Positions 1-9,368 are shown, counted from the first letter of the stretch. The stretch is DNA of 64,000 bases from Indolivaga alginatilytica (GCF_003201355.1 NZ_QICL01000001.1:186001-250000), one strand, 5' to 3'. Notes: a model not told the origin generated them from the sequence alone. Made by a program: numbers and translations.

Positions 1-1262
1 AGAGTTACTTTTGCAGCTTCTTCCAAAGGTTGGCCCACAAGCACCAAATCTTCCTGACGATTACCTAAGCTGGCAATATCACCCCATGTACCTTGAATAA
101 GAAGAGCATCACCCGAATGTAATTTCTCTTTCTGCAAATCACTCATCTTATATTCATTATTGCGTTGAATACCTAGGATATTTACGTTAAACTCATCCCG
201 AAAGTGAGCATCTATAATGGTACGGTTCACCAGTTTAGAGTTGGGCATAATAAATACTTCGGCAATACCTATATCCTTAAAGTCGAAAATATCCTTTCCT
301 GCACCTTCTTTCTCTACCAAAGTCAATTCTTTTTCTTCGATAAAACGATTCAAATTACTTTTTTTACCGTAGCATACCAATATGTCTCCTCTTTCGATGA
401 CCGTATTTGGACCAGCAACAACCTCATTCACGCTTTTATTGAATCGAGATGCGTTTACAATCTTTTCAACAGTTACAACACTTATGTTATAAAGACTCGG
501 TATGGAAAGTTCTCTTAAGCTCTTGCCAACCATATCCGAATGTTCGGGAAGACTTAAATGTGTAAGCTTATGCAATTGATATTCATCGGCTAAATCATCC
601 AAAGTTTTGCCTTTTCTCTTTTCATCGCCATCTCTATCGTCTTTCGATAAAAAGATTTTGCTCAGAAAATAAAGAACTATTATTCCTATCCCTAAACAGA
701 TTAAACCCACTGGGGTAAAGGAGAAGAAGCTAAGAGCATCATATCCGTTTTTTTGTAATTCTTCGCTTATAATTAAGTTGGGAGGGGTAGCAATCAAAGT
801 TAATATACCCATACTACTCGCAAAAGCCAATGGCATAAGAAATCGACGTGGACTAATATTAGCACTCACCGCAATACTTACCACAATAGGCATCATCACC
901 GCCACAGTTCCCGTATTACTAACAAAAGCTCCGATAGAAGCTGTTACCAACATCACCAAAACAAATAATTTGCTCTCGCTATTGCCTGCCAGACGCAGTA
1001 TTTTAGAACTGATAAGCTTGGCAAGCCCTGTACGGAAGATTCCTCCTCCTACAATAAATAAGCCCACCATCATTAATACAATAGAACTAGAAAAGCCCGA
1101 CAAGGCCTCCACCGGAGTTATTATATTAGTAAGTACCAACGCCAGCAGTGCACACATTGCAACCAGGTCTGATCGTACTTTGCCACTCATAAAAAATGCT
1201 GATGATACAAAAAGTATAATCAGAGTGATATTCATCGGGGTAAAAATATCATTCAATGCCAT
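1..1262 (-). CDS. SLC13/DASS-type anion permease with TrkA-C (RCK_C) domains, 3' end missing
   Basis: The reading frame runs leftward from ATG at 1262 and leaves the window, so the C-terminus is missing. About 420 residues are visible. The N-terminal half is a set of hydrophobic helices containing the STGTVAVMMPIV and ATPPNLI segments, which match the SLC13/ArsB-like ion-transporter fold. A charged linker (KDDRDGDEKRKGK) follows, then two soluble repeats of the TrkA-C type, where LPEHSDMVGKSL and MPNSKLVNRTI begin each repeat. In bacteria this architecture belongs to SLC13-family permeases (sulfate, dicarboxylate or citrate). The substrate cannot be read from the sequence. It is divergent from grpE, with about 360 bases between the starts. 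Confidence 0.85.
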   Translation of the reverse strand, partial: MALNDIFTPMNITLIILFVSSAFFMSGKVRSDLVAMCALLALVLTNIITPVEALSGFSSSIVLMMVGLFIVGGGIFRTGLAKLISSKILRLAGNSESKLFVLVMLVTASIGAFVSNTGTVAVMMPIVVSIAVSANISPRRFLMPLAFASSMGILTLIATPPNLIISEELQKNGYDALSFFSFTPVGLICLGIGIIVLYFLSKIFLSKDDRDGDEKRKGKTLDDLADEYQLHKLTHLSLPEHSDMVGKSLRELSIPSLYNISVVTVEKIVNASRFNKSVNEVVAGPNTVIERGDILVCYGKKSNLNRFIEEKELTLVEKEGAGKDIFDFKDIGIAEVFIMPNSKLVNRTIIDAHFRDEFNVNILGIQRNNEYKMSDLQKEKLHSGDALLIQGTWGDIASLGNRQEDLVLVGQPLEEAAKVT

Positions 1263-1619
1263 AATTAATACCTGTTTATTTTCTAAATTAGTAATGTAAA
1301 ATAGTTATTGCTTATAATAATACAGATCCTGCTTTGGAATATCATAAATAACGAGACAAACCCTATCTCTATTTAAAGTAAACACTACAAGATCCGAAAC
1401 CTTCAATAACCAAAAAACTCTCCATGTTGAAAGTACACAAAGATAACAACTTTGTACGTGTCAGAGAAAGCCTGTAAACTTTAAATTTCGCTAAATTTTA
1501 TATCTTTGGCAAAGATTTTGTAAGAGTATATACAGAATGAAATAAAAGACCGAATTTGTTTACAAGCAAATACGCGTCTTAATTATGTATATAACAGTAG
1601 ATAGAAAGTAATATAAGAT
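1263..1619. other. Intergenic region between divergent permease and grpE
   Basis: About 357 bases without an ORF of note. It holds the grpE promoter described separately. No CIRCE-like inverted repeat was found, so heat regulation by HrcA is not suggested. Confidence 0.5.
1501..1508 (+). promoter_or_regulatory. Bacteroidota -7 box upstream of grpE
   Basis: TATCTTTG matches the Bacteroidota -7 consensus TAnnTTTG. It lies about 110 bases before the grpE start, leaving a long 5' leader. The -33 TTG element is not clear. Confidence 0.55.
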
Positions 1620-2165
1620 ATGAAGGATACTAATAAAAACGAAGAATTTGAGTCACTAGAGAATGATTTGAATATCGAAAATGTGACAAATGATCAGATT
1701 AATGATGTAAACGAAAACGAAGACAGTGCCAATCTGGCGGACGACTTGGAGAAAAAGTTTGAAGACCTGAACGATTCGTATTTACGTTTACATGCAGAGT
1801 TTGACAATTATCGCAGACGAACCATGAAAGAAAAAGCCGATTTATTGAAAACCGGTAATGAAAAAGCCATCATAGGAGTTCTGTCAATTGTGGATGATTT
1901 CGAAAGAGCACTACCCAATATTCCGGAAGACGCTAAAGAAGGAGTAGAGCTTATTTATAGCAAATTCCAAAACTTTTTAGCTCAAAACGGAGTAAAGGAA
2001 ATAGACTCGTTGGGCGAACTTTTCGACACCGATAAGCACGAAGCCATTACAACGATTCCGGCTCAGAGCGAAGATCAAAAAGACAAAATAATAGACTGTA
2101 TACAAAAAGGATACACACTGAACGACAAGGTGATCCGTTTCCCAAAAGTAATTGTTGCTAAATAA
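1620..2165 (+). CDS. grpE: GrpE nucleotide exchange factor
   Basis: The 181-residue protein is normal length for GrpE, the cochaperone that releases ADP from DnaK. The first 45 residues are acidic and low complexity. They are followed by a long coiled coil (LEKKFEDLNDSYLRLHAEFDNYRRRT) and the C-terminal beta-wing, which contains the family signature around GVKEIDSLGELFDTDKHEAI. It starts with ATG at 1620 and is followed 52 bases later by dnaJ on the same strand, the usual cochaperone pairing. dnaK is not in the window, as is common in this phylum. Confidence 0.97.
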   Translation: MKDTNKNEEFESLENDLNIENVTNDQINDVNENEDSANLADDLEKKFEDLNDSYLRLHAEFDNYRRRTMKEKADLLKTGNEKAIIGVLSIVDDFERALPNIPEDAKEGVELIYSKFQNFLAQNGVKEIDSLGELFDTDKHEAITTIPAQSEDQKDKIIDCIQKGYTLNDKVIRFPKVIVAK

Positions 2166-2217
2166 GGCTACAAACCTTATTACTATACGTAATACTATTA
2201 GGTAGAAAACTAAAAAA

Positions 2218-3363
2218 ATGGCGAAGAAAAGAGATTATTACGAAGTATTAGAGATTTCCAAGACTGCGACAATAACGGAAATAAAAAAAGCGTATAAAAA
2301 GAAAGCGATTCAATATCACCCCGACAAAAATCCGGGTAATACTGAAGCCGAAGATAAATTTAAAGAAGCAGCCGAAGCTTACGAGATATTGAGCGATGAG
2401 CAAAAACGTGCTAAATACGACAGATACGGACACGAAGCTCCCGGCGGTTTTGGAGGTCATGCAGGTGGAGGATTCTCTATGGATGACATCTTCTCACAAT
2501 TCGGCGATATCTTCGGAGGTCATTTTGGTGGTGGCTTTGGAGGAGGATTCGGCGGTGGCGGCGGAAGACGTGTCACCAGGGGTTCCGACCTACGTGTAAA
2601 AGTAAAACTTACGCTTAAGGAAATAGCAACAGGCGTAGAGAAAAAGATAAAGGTAAAGAAATACGTTGCTTGTCAACATTGTAATGGAAACGGATCTGAA
2701 AACGGAACCGCTTATACTACTTGTTCAACATGTAACGGCTCGGGAACACAAACCCGCATAGTAAATACTATGTTGGGACAGATGCAAACCCAAACTACCT
2801 GTTCGTCTTGTAATGGCGAAGGTAAGAATATCACGAAGAAATGTCCTCACTGTTCGGGTGAAGGTATTATAAGAGAAGAGGAAGTAATAACCATCAACAT
2901 TCCGGCAGGAGTTGCCGAAGGTATGCAACTATCGATGAGCGGAAAAGGTAATGCTGCCCGTCATGGAGGCGTGAACGGTGATTTACTGATTGTTGTAGAA
3001 GAAGAACCGCATCCGGAACTTCTGCGAGACGAAAACGATGTAGTTTATAATTTACTACTCAGCGTTTCAACAGCAGCTTTAGGTGGTAACATCGAAATAC
3101 CGACTATTGACGGAAAAGTGAAGGTAAAGATTGATCCGGGAACTCAACCCGGAAAAGTACTTCGCTTGAAAAACAAAGGTTTGCCTAGCGTTCATCGTTA
3201 TGGAACGGGCGATTTACTGATAAACATAAGCGTATATATACCCGAAAAGTTAGATGATGGTGAAAAGAATATCCTTTCGGGATTAGAAAATTCACCGAAT
3301 TTTCAGCCTAACAAATCGGTAAAAGATAAAATATTCAGCCATTTCAGACGTATGTTTGACTAA
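2218..3363 (+). CDS. dnaJ: Chaperone protein DnaJ
   Basis: Class I (type A) J-protein of 381 residues that stimulates DnaK ATPase and delivers substrates. Domains in order: a J domain (residues 4-70) with the HPD motif in QYHPDKNPG; a Gly/Phe-rich linker (about 78-118); a zinc domain with four CxxCxGxG repeats ([32 protein letters not shown]); then the C-terminal substrate-binding beta domains. All four zinc motifs are intact. It is probably co-transcribed with grpE and ends just before a strong hairpin. Confidence 0.98.
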   Translation: MAKKRDYYEVLEISKTATITEIKKAYKKKAIQYHPDKNPGNTEAEDKFKEAAEAYEILSDEQKRAKYDRYGHEAPGGFGGHAGGGFSMDDIFSQFGDIFGGHFGGGFGGGFGGGGGRRVTRGSDLRVKVKLTLKEIATGVEKKIKVKKYVACQHCNGNGSENGTAYTTCSTCNGSGTQTRIVNTMLGQMQTQTTCSSCNGEGKNITKKCPHCSGEGIIREEEVITINIPAGVAEGMQLSMSGKGNAARHGGVNGDLLIVVEEEPHPELLRDENDVVYNLLLSVSTAALGGNIEIPTIDGKVKVKIDPGTQPGKVLRLKNKGLPSVHRYGTGDLLINISVYIPEKLDDGEKNILSGLENSPNFQPNKSVKDKIFSHFRRMFD

Positions 3364-3384
3364 GCATTCCGAATGATACAATAT

Positions 3385-3419
3385 AAACAGGGAGCATCTT
3401 TATTTGATGTTCCCTGTTT
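3385..3419 (+). terminator. Intrinsic terminator after dnaJ
   Basis: AAACAGGGAGCATC pairs with GATGTTCCCTGTTT (one mismatch) around a 7-nt loop, 22 bases after the dnaJ stop. The T-tract is short. Confidence 0.7.
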
Positions 3420-3775
3420 GCATTTACAGAACTTAATCGACTAATTTTGAAGTGCTAAATTCTTTTTTAATCAAAAAATTACAGCACAATATATATCTTT
3501 TATAATATTTCGCCAATTTAAAGTTAAACACTAGTTTTATAGAAAAAAAAGGATGTAATCGGCAGCCACACAAAAGAAAATAATTATCCTGACAGTTTGG
3601 ACATAATTTTAATAGACAAGTCTATTAAGTAATCTATTACAAGATGGTTGCAATAATCTGAAAACATTCTTCTTTTGACACATTAAACTTTTTTACATAA
3701 AACTACGTAAGTTGCCAATATATTATTTACTCTTTTTTGCTAATCGCATTATCGTTATTTTCCTGTAAAAAAGAC
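3420..3775. other. AT-rich intergenic region with no gene recognised
   Basis: No ORF of convincing length or composition is present on either strand. It lies immediately 3' (in leftward sense) of the leader remnant at 3776-3880, where a surface-protein gene would be expected by analogy with the intact leaders. It may be the decayed site of a lost gene. Confidence 0.4.
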
Positions 3776-3880
3776 AGTGGCATATAATCACTACACACCA
3801 CTGCTGGACATAGTTCTACTTAAATAAATCATTTATATGTACAAATTCAAAACGACAACAATAAAAACAAATCTGCTACA
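3776..3880 (-). repeat. Degenerate copy of the surface-protein leader element (third copy)
   Basis: Read on the minus strand, this stretch is recognisably homologous to the 3' part of the leaders at 47163-47300 (minus) and 36950-37055 (plus). It shares GCAGATTTGTTTTT, TTGTTGTCGTT, CTATGTCC and the hairpin with a 5-nt loop (ACAGTGGCATATA / TACACACCACTGC at 3774-3804). The GA tract and promoter half are absent, and no surface-protein gene follows it, so it is probably a relic. Confidence 0.6.
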
Positions 3881-3946
3881 ACATGATCAGCGAAACTATT
3901 TTGGTTGTTAGTATTGAGAGATATTATGAAATTAGTTAAAATCGTC

Positions 3947-4657
3947 TTACATCACAAAAAATGTTACAGTAGACACCATATGAGTAGTAGCAGAAGTAGT
4001 CCAACCTCCATAGATAGGTCTGACTGCAATTTCGAGATAATCACCCTTTTTACAGTCGGGAGCTACCAAGACCGTAGATAATGTAAAATAAGTACTCGCA
4101 GATGGTACTTGTGCATAATACTCCTGAGTATCTATTGCCGTTCCGTTTTTGTAAAAATAGAAATAAGCATTGGTCGACCCTCCATTTACTACTGTATCCG
4201 TTCTGCCCCACCATCGTATAAATACCAGGTAATTGCCCGATGCAGAGACTTTATATTGTGTACTTCCCAATAAATTGAGCTTAGTAGTTGTACTTTTCGC
4301 ATAGGTGGCTGCCGGCAATGCAATTTGCTGCCCCCCACTCGATTTCATTGTACCCCATGCGGCATAACCCGCCACATCAGATACTAGCACACGATTGTCT
4401 AATTGACCACCATCTACTACCCGCAAAGCAGTCTGCCCCGCAGGCACATTCAAATGCAACTGGGCTGTGGGAGAAGTAGTACCAAGTCCCACAAAGCCAC
4501 TCTCTTTTACAATGACATCGTCAGTTGTTGTGGTAGGGCTGTTCATTCCGGGATCGATATGAAAAATACCGCCCGGTTCTTTTATATTGATTCCCACCTG
4601 TGCATGGAGTAATGCACTTGCAAGTAATGCGATAGTTAATATTATATTAATTTTCAT
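3947..4657 (-). CDS. Secreted GINT-family surface protein, type A (triplet 1, third gene)
   Basis: A 236-residue protein with a Sec signal peptide (residues 1-19, ending LLHAQ) and no lipobox Cys. The mature N-terminus is QVGINIKEPGGIFHIDPG. DDVIVKESGFVGLGTTSPTAQLHLN follows in two short motifs, then the VLVSDVAGYAAW motif shared by all type A members, and a beta-rich C-terminal half containing FIRWWGRT. The C-terminus is a hydrophobic strand (VTFFVM) with no T9SS sorting domain visible. GxVGxGTTxPxAxLH motifs are common in fibre-like and S74-associated proteins, so an extracellular fibre or adhesin role is a guess. The gene starts 6 bases after the upstream paralogue's stop. Confidence 0.85.
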   Translation of the reverse strand: MKINIILTIALLASALLHAQVGINIKEPGGIFHIDPGMNSPTTTTDDVIVKESGFVGLGTTSPTAQLHLNVPAGQTALRVVDGGQLDNRVLVSDVAGYAAWGTMKSSGGQQIALPAATYAKSTTTKLNLLGSTQYKVSASGNYLVFIRWWGRTDTVVNGGSTNAYFYFYKNGTAIDTQEYYAQVPSASTYFTLSTVLVAPDCKKGDYLEIAVRPIYGGWTTSATTHMVSTVTFFVM

Positions 4658-4663
4658 TCTATT

Positions 4664-5416
4664 TTAAATTTTTAAAATAATGACCGTCGGGTTTAATTCT
4701 TTGCTTGTAGTATTTCCGATTGTCCAGCTATATTGTCCTGCCGGCATCGGAGTAGAGGGTGAAATATATAGTTTTAGCCACTTGTTTGCCGTAAAACTGC
4801 CGCGAAGGTAGCTTGTAAAAGAAAACGGAGCACCAGACTGGGGATATTTAATATAGTATTCTATATTATCTTTGTTGACATCCGCAGCATCGTTTGCAAC
4901 ATTATTCACACCTTCCTTTATATTAAGATACGCACTAATCAAGCCAAACGAAGTATTAGCAGTTCCCCACCAACGGAGCATCACAATATAGTTGCCCGAT
5001 TCGGGAAGTTGAACCGACAGTAAAAGAGCACTATATCCATTCAGATAATTGCGAAGCCCTCCCGTAAAGTTAACTACCTTAGTCCACGACGTGGGAGGCG
5101 TTAACCAGGTCATGTTACCATTAGCATCCTTACTACCCAGAATTTTACCATCCCCCTCGCTCCCATCTGCCAGGTGTATAGCCGGTAAACTGACTGTCGT
5201 TTCAATATGTAGTTTAGCCGTAGGAGATAGTACCCCCACTCCCACTTTACCGCTCTTGTCTATAACTACATCATCGGATACATTGCTGTTGGCTGATGTA
5301 TTTCCTTTTGCATCTACATGAAGCAATTGCTGCGGCGATTCGGTATTTATACCTATTTGAGCCAATAGCTGATAGCTCAGGCAGGCAAATGCCATTAAAA
5401 ATAAATATCTTTTCAT
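4664..5416 (-). CDS. Secreted GINT-family surface protein, type A (triplet 1, second gene)
   Basis: About 250 residues from ATG at 5416; an in-frame TTG four codons upstream is less likely. The signal peptide ends SYQLLAQ, followed by IGINTESPQQLLHVDAKGN, then DDVVIDKSGKVGVGVLSPTAKLHIE, the KILGSKDANGNMTW version of the shared motif, and a beta-rich domain with MLRWWGT. It has no Cys at the cleavage site and no recognisable sorting domain. The short gaps of 6 and 12 bases to its neighbours indicate one operon. Divergence is strong after about residue 90, so the N-terminal scaffold is conserved and the distal half varies. Confidence 0.85.
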   Translation of the reverse strand: MKRYLFLMAFACLSYQLLAQIGINTESPQQLLHVDAKGNTSANSNVSDDVVIDKSGKVGVGVLSPTAKLHIETTVSLPAIHLADGSEGDGKILGSKDANGNMTWLTPPTSWTKVVNFTGGLRNYLNGYSALLLSVQLPESGNYIVMLRWWGTANTSFGLISAYLNIKEGVNNVANDAADVNKDNIEYYIKYPQSGAPFSFTSYLRGSFTANKWLKLYISPSTPMPAGQYSWTIGNTTSKELNPTVIILKI

Positions 5417-5428
5417 TATTTTGTTCAA

Positions 5429-6196
5429 TTATATTCTATATACGGAAATACTCGGATTCCAGTTTGCATTCCAGGCATCGATCTCGCCGGTTTTCCAAGG
5501 ACCACCCACACCGACTTTTATATATACTTTCAGATAAGTTTCTACTGCAGCTTGTGATGATAAGGGTAAAGCGAAACAAAAAGGATATGAATTTTTATCA
5601 GTAGTCGCATTAGTAGATACATACGACTCGGCACTATCCTTTACATTGGGTTCATCGGCAGTCCACGCATTTCCTGAGCCGGTAGAACTAGCCAGATAAA
5701 AAACAGCAGCTGTTACCCCCGTACCATTTACCCCCCACGTTCTTCCCCACCAGCGAATAACAATCTGATAAAAACCATTAGCCGAAATGGGTATGGCTTT
5801 TACTAAATAAACGGTGCCAGCATTGAATGTTAGTACAGACCCTGTTATAGAATAGTTAGCCGCACTGGTCGACGGCATATCCATCCAGCTTGCATTTCCT
5901 TGTGTGTCTGACTTTAGAACTTTGTTTGTACCCTGCCCGCCATCCACAATACGAAGGGGCGAGTTAGTACCGGCTTTCACAATATCCAATTTTGCTTTGG
6001 GTAATAACGTTCCTATACCTATGTTACCCGAAGCATCTATCAGTACGTCGTCCGACGAATTGGTTGTACCCGAAGTATTCCCTTTAGGATCAATATGCAG
6101 TACACTACCGGTATATGCATTCTGCGTATTTATCCCAACCTGTGCCGGCAGAAATTGCATAATCGATATAAAAAAAATTAAAGTGTAAATTCTCAT
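5429..6196 (-). CDS. Secreted GINT-family surface protein, type A (triplet 1, first gene)
   Basis: About 255 residues from ATG at 6196; TTG at 6205 is the alternative. The signal peptide ends MQFLPAQ, followed by VGINTQNAYTGSVLHIDPKG, DDVLIDASGNIGIGTLLPKAKLDI and NKVLKSDTQGNASW. The C-terminal half is beta-rich and contains VIRWWGRTWG, ending in the hydrophobic strand SISVYRI. It is first in a three-gene leftward operon, with a -7 box 170 bases upstream. Function is unknown; extracellular location is inferred from the signal peptide. Confidence 0.85.
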   Translation of the reverse strand: MRIYTLIFFISIMQFLPAQVGINTQNAYTGSVLHIDPKGNTSGTTNSSDDVLIDASGNIGIGTLLPKAKLDIVKAGTNSPLRIVDGGQGTNKVLKSDTQGNASWMDMPSTSAANYSITGSVLTFNAGTVYLVKAIPISANGFYQIVIRWWGRTWGVNGTGVTAAVFYLASSTGSGNAWTADEPNVKDSAESYVSTNATTDKNSYPFCFALPLSSQAAVETYLKVYIKVGVGGPWKTGEIDAWNANWNPSISVYRI

Positions 6197-6365
6197 AATG
6201 CTCAAATTTTACGATAAGACAAGGCAGTGATTATAAACGTCAGAGCTCTGCAATAGAGAGAGTGTGTGTGAGTGTATGCACAATACCAAAATCCTATTCA
6301 AAAAAAACAGTTAGTCGCCAGTGTTGTCTAATTAATAAAAACGTTATTTTTTGTTGTATACGATG

Positions 6366-6373
6366 CAAAGGTA
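6366..6373 (-). promoter_or_regulatory. -7 box for surface-protein triplet 1
   Basis: TACCTTTG on the minus strand fits TAnnTTTG and predicts a 5' leader of about 160 bases before the start at 6196. Within that leader, 6255-6280 is a degenerate CT/CA dinucleotide stretch. Confidence 0.55.
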
Positions 6374-6490
6374 GTACCAGCCCAAAAGAGATAGTCTCAA
6401 CATCGCAGAATAGGGTATCAAAATCGCAAAAAAAGAATCCCAAAAACGCAAAACTATATATATAAGTAATTTAAATAGAAAAAAATAAGA

Positions 6491-6519
6491 GGAGCTTTGA
6501 AGAATAACTTCAAAGCCCC
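6491..6519 (-). terminator. Intrinsic terminator after the AraC/TPR regulator
   Basis: GGGGCTTTGAAG and CTTCAAAGCTCC form a stem with a 5-nt loop on the minus strand, followed by a T-rich run. It separates the regulator from surface-protein triplet 1. Confidence 0.7.
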
Positions 6520-6646
6520 CTTTGTATTTAACAAATAAATATATGATAAAATTAAAAAATTGGTCTAAATGAGACACCGACTGCATCTCCAATTCTAAAT
6601 CATACTGTGCCGGATTTCCCCAATATTTAGAAAAGATGTATGGATT

Positions 6647-8347
6647 TCATTTTTGGTTAGCAGCAATTTCCCTTATTTCTTTAGGAGTCAAATCGTACTT
6701 CTGCTTGAAAAGGCGGTAAAACGTACTTTTACTATTAAATCCAGAAGTAATATACACCTCGTCGATAGGTAAATCTATACTATACGATAAAAGACGGCGG
6801 GCATAGCAGAGCCGCATATCATTAATGTATTCCATAAAAGTCATCCCTGTATTTTCCTGTATTGCCTCTGTCAGGTACTGCCGGTTTGTTCCCAACTCCA
6901 AAGCCAGCGATTCCCTCGAAATATCGGGATCGAGAAAAGCCTCGCCAGTATACAAATGAGATTTTATTTTTTCAAATAAAGCTCGTTCCGGATTATTCTC
7001 CGGCGACTCTTCCGACAAAAGATCGACTTCTTTATTTGTATACCTATCCAAGTCTCTATATTGAGAAAATATAAGCTCATTCTTCTTTTTATTTTTCTTC
7101 GCATTCTGTACTTTTATCCAGAGTAATATTATCAGTAAAACACAAAGTAAGGATAAGGATATAATAATCATGCGGGTGTACCGGGCATTTAGTTCATTTT
7201 CTTTTTCCTGCATTTCCATTTGAAGTGTACTTCGCAACCTTTCAAGCTGTTTTGAAGTACTGGTCGATTTTATGGAATCCGAAAATTGGATAAGGGCACT
7301 CTTCAAAGCAAAAGCATTCTTATAATCGCCTTTGGCGAAAAGTATTTCGGATTTCAATTCCTGCGCAGCAATATAGTCTAGATTGGGCTGTTTATCCGGA
7401 ACTAAAGCCTCAAGATATTGAAATGCCCTTTCATAATTATGTTTTTTAAAATAATATTTCGATAACACCATATTAATAGCATTAACATACCTGTAGCTTG
7501 AATCTCCTACCTCTTCAACATAAGCCTGTGCTCTTTCCAATGGACACTCGGCTTCTTTGACTCGATCCAGATCTAATAAGCCTTCTGCTATCGCCAGATC
7601 ACCGATATAATTCACATTTTTTCTACTAGTCTCAGATAATTTCAGATTTTCAAGCCTGCTTTTATGTTCATAAGCGTATGATAATGCCAGCTCTTTTTTC
7701 TTCGCATAACTGGCGGCAATAGATTTCATAAGAATATGAAAGGTATATTCTCTTGAAATATCTTGCAAACTATCTACTTTTTGATAGGCTTCGGATGCTT
7801 TATCGAAGGATTCAAGAGCCTCATCGGATTTTCCTGAATACAAATAGATTTTACCCAATACTGAATAAACACTTGCTTGCTGGTAATAATCATTAGAATT
7901 CTGTATATCGTTTAATAGAGAGTAGATGTTCTTTAATGCCAACTCGTAACTCCCTTCTTCTATTAGATAATGAGCGAGGGACGACTCAGCCAGCACCTCA
8001 CCCTGCTTATAACCGGCTCTTTTGAAATACTTTTTAGCTTCTTCCAAAGCAAAAGGAACACTGTCTCGTTTTGATAATTCGAGCAAATAATAGTTAGACA
8101 AGTAATAATAGGCATTACCTGTATAGCGGTCATTCCCGAGCCTCAAAGACTCTTCCTTTAACTGACGGATATACCCAACACCTTTTTCGGTAGAGTTGTT
8201 CCATAAATAAGCCTGCTTTAGCTCTTCAAGCTTTCTTACATCCTCTTCGTTGCCTTTTTTATTGCAGGAAGTAGATAGTATTATCAATGTGATTATCGAA
8301 ATAATGTAAATAAACGGTTTAAAACCAAGAATTTTCTTGTTCCACAT
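6647..8347 (-). CDS. Membrane-anchored TPR/AraC-family transcriptional regulator
   Basis: I take ATG at 8347, giving about 566 residues. Upstream in-frame ATGs exist, but the -7 box at 8420-8427 places the RNA start near 8414, excluding the longest version. The N-terminus is a signal sequence with a Cys (LSTSCNKKG). About 350 residues of TPR-like helices follow, then one membrane helix (MIIISLSLLCVLLIILLWIK), a coiled linker and a C-terminal AraC-type double helix-turn-helix (SRESLALELGTNRQYLTEAI ... GFNSKSTFYRLFKQKY). In Bacteroidota such proteins sense something periplasmic and act on nearby genes. The adjacent surface-protein triplet is the obvious candidate target, but no binding site was identified. 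Confidence 0.85.
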   Translation of the reverse strand: MWNKKILGFKPFIYIISIITLIILSTSCNKKGNEEDVRKLEELKQAYLWNNSTEKGVGYIRQLKEESLRLGNDRYTGNAYYYLSNYYLLELSKRDSVPFALEEAKKYFKRAGYKQGEVLAESSLAHYLIEEGSYELALKNIYSLLNDIQNSNDYYQQASVYSVLGKIYLYSGKSDEALESFDKASEAYQKVDSLQDISREYTFHILMKSIAASYAKKKELALSYAYEHKSRLENLKLSETSRKNVNYIGDLAIAEGLLDLDRVKEAECPLERAQAYVEEVGDSSYRYVNAINMVLSKYYFKKHNYERAFQYLEALVPDKQPNLDYIAAQELKSEILFAKGDYKNAFALKSALIQFSDSIKSTSTSKQLERLRSTLQMEMQEKENELNARYTRMIIISLSLLCVLLIILLWIKVQNAKKNKKKNELIFSQYRDLDRYTNKEVDLLSEESPENNPERALFEKIKSHLYTGEAFLDPDISRESLALELGTNRQYLTEAIQENTGMTFMEYINDMRLCYARRLLSYSIDLPIDEVYITSGFNSKSTFYRLFKQKYDLTPKEIREIAANQK

Positions 8348-8419
8348 AAATTGGTTTAACATTTCAAGTTGTCTAAAATAGTTGTCTGAAAAATACATTC
8401 CCATGTATAATAGAAAGGG

Positions 8420-8427
8420 CAAAGGTA
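8420..8427 (-). promoter_or_regulatory. -7 box for the AraC/TPR regulator
   Basis: TACCTTTG on the minus strand. It overlaps the longest possible reading frame of the regulator, which argues for the start at 8347. Confidence 0.55.
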
Positions 8428-8506
8428 GAATAAAAAAGGAAATTGAGGAAAGAATAAAAGCTATTATTAGTTATTTGTTTTTAACAATCGCAAAAGCCCA
8501 AAAGTA

Positions 8507-8531
8507 AGGGAAGCCCTTTTCGGACTTCCCT
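8507..8531 (-). terminator. Intrinsic terminator after ispE
   Basis: On the minus strand AGGGAAGTCC pairs with GGGCTTCCCT around GAAAA, followed by a T-rich stretch, 25 bases after the ispE stop. Confidence 0.65.
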
Positions 8532-8555
8532 CCCTCTTATTCACAAACCTATACA

Positions 8556-9368
8556 TCATTCTTGCTCCCAGACATAGCAATCTGCAAAATGATGTTTAAG
8601 ATCCGTTTTTTTATTAAAGATAGCATATACCGACGATCCCGATCCCGACATCGAAGCATATACTGCTCCTAAAGCATACAATTTCAACTTGATTTGTTCT
8701 ATTGCAGGATGTTTTGTGAAAATACTTTTCTCAAAATCATTAACCATGCGGTTTTTCCATTCCGATACAGGTTGTTTAATAATCTCTTTCAGGGAAATCT
8801 CCGACTGAGCGGGATTCACCAATGCAAAAGCATCTTTAGTTGCCACATTGATATCAGGCTTGATAAGCATCAGATAATAACCTTCTAAAGATAATTCGAC
8901 CGGCTCTAATATCTCTCCTATCCCGCTTGCGAAAGATGGACGATTGGAAATGAAAAATGGGCAATCGGCACCCAACTGAGCAGCTAACGCCTCTAATTGA
9001 CCATTTGTAGCATCGAGCGAAAACTTCTTATTTAATAATTTCAGCATAAAAGCAGCATCGGAAGAGCCACCTCCGATTCCTGCAGCGAAAGGAATTTTCT
9101 TCAATAAATGAACATCCAGAAAAGGAATATCATAATGAGCTCTCATCAATTTCAGAGCTTTCATTACTAAATTCGTTTCAGGCGATGTTCCTGTTTTGAT
9201 TCCTGATTCGATAAAAGAATCCTTATCTTGTCGCTCAGATACAATAATTTCCAGAGCATCTTTTATCATTATCGGATAAAAAACGGTCTCCAGATTGTGG
9301 TATCCATCCTCCCTTTTCGAGACAATGTTTAAACCCAGATTAATCTTTGCGTTCGGAAAACAAATCAT
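8556..9368 (-). CDS. ispE: 4-diphosphocytidyl-2-C-methyl-D-erythritol kinase
   Basis: The 270-residue GHMP kinase phosphorylates CDP-methylerythritol in the non-mevalonate isoprenoid pathway. Visible signatures are the N-terminal FPNAKINLGLNIVSKREDGYHNLETVF block, the ATP-binding glycine loop PFAAGIGGGSSDAAF (about residues 90-104) and the C-terminal GSGSSVYAIF motif. Length is slightly short of the roughly 280 typical of the family but complete. It lies 17 bases after ddh on the same strand, so the two may be co-transcribed. Confidence 0.96.
   Translation of the reverse strand: MICFPNAKINLGLNIVSKREDGYHNLETVFYPIMIKDALEIIVSERQDKDSFIESGIKTGTSPETNLVMKALKLMRAHYDIPFLDVHLLKKIPFAAGIGGGSSDAAFMLKLLNKKFSLDATNGQLEALAAQLGADCPFFISNRPSFASGIGEILEPVELSLEGYYLMLIKPDINVATKDAFALVNPAQSEISLKEIIKQPVSEWKNRMVNDFEKSIFTKHPAIEQIKLKLYALGAVYASMSGSGSSVYAIFNKKTDLKHHFADCYVWEQE

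Noticed and set aside
778-1299. A 173-residue plus-strand ORF over the permease gene
   Set aside because: It is the opposite strand of transmembrane-helix codons of the permease and has no domain of its own.
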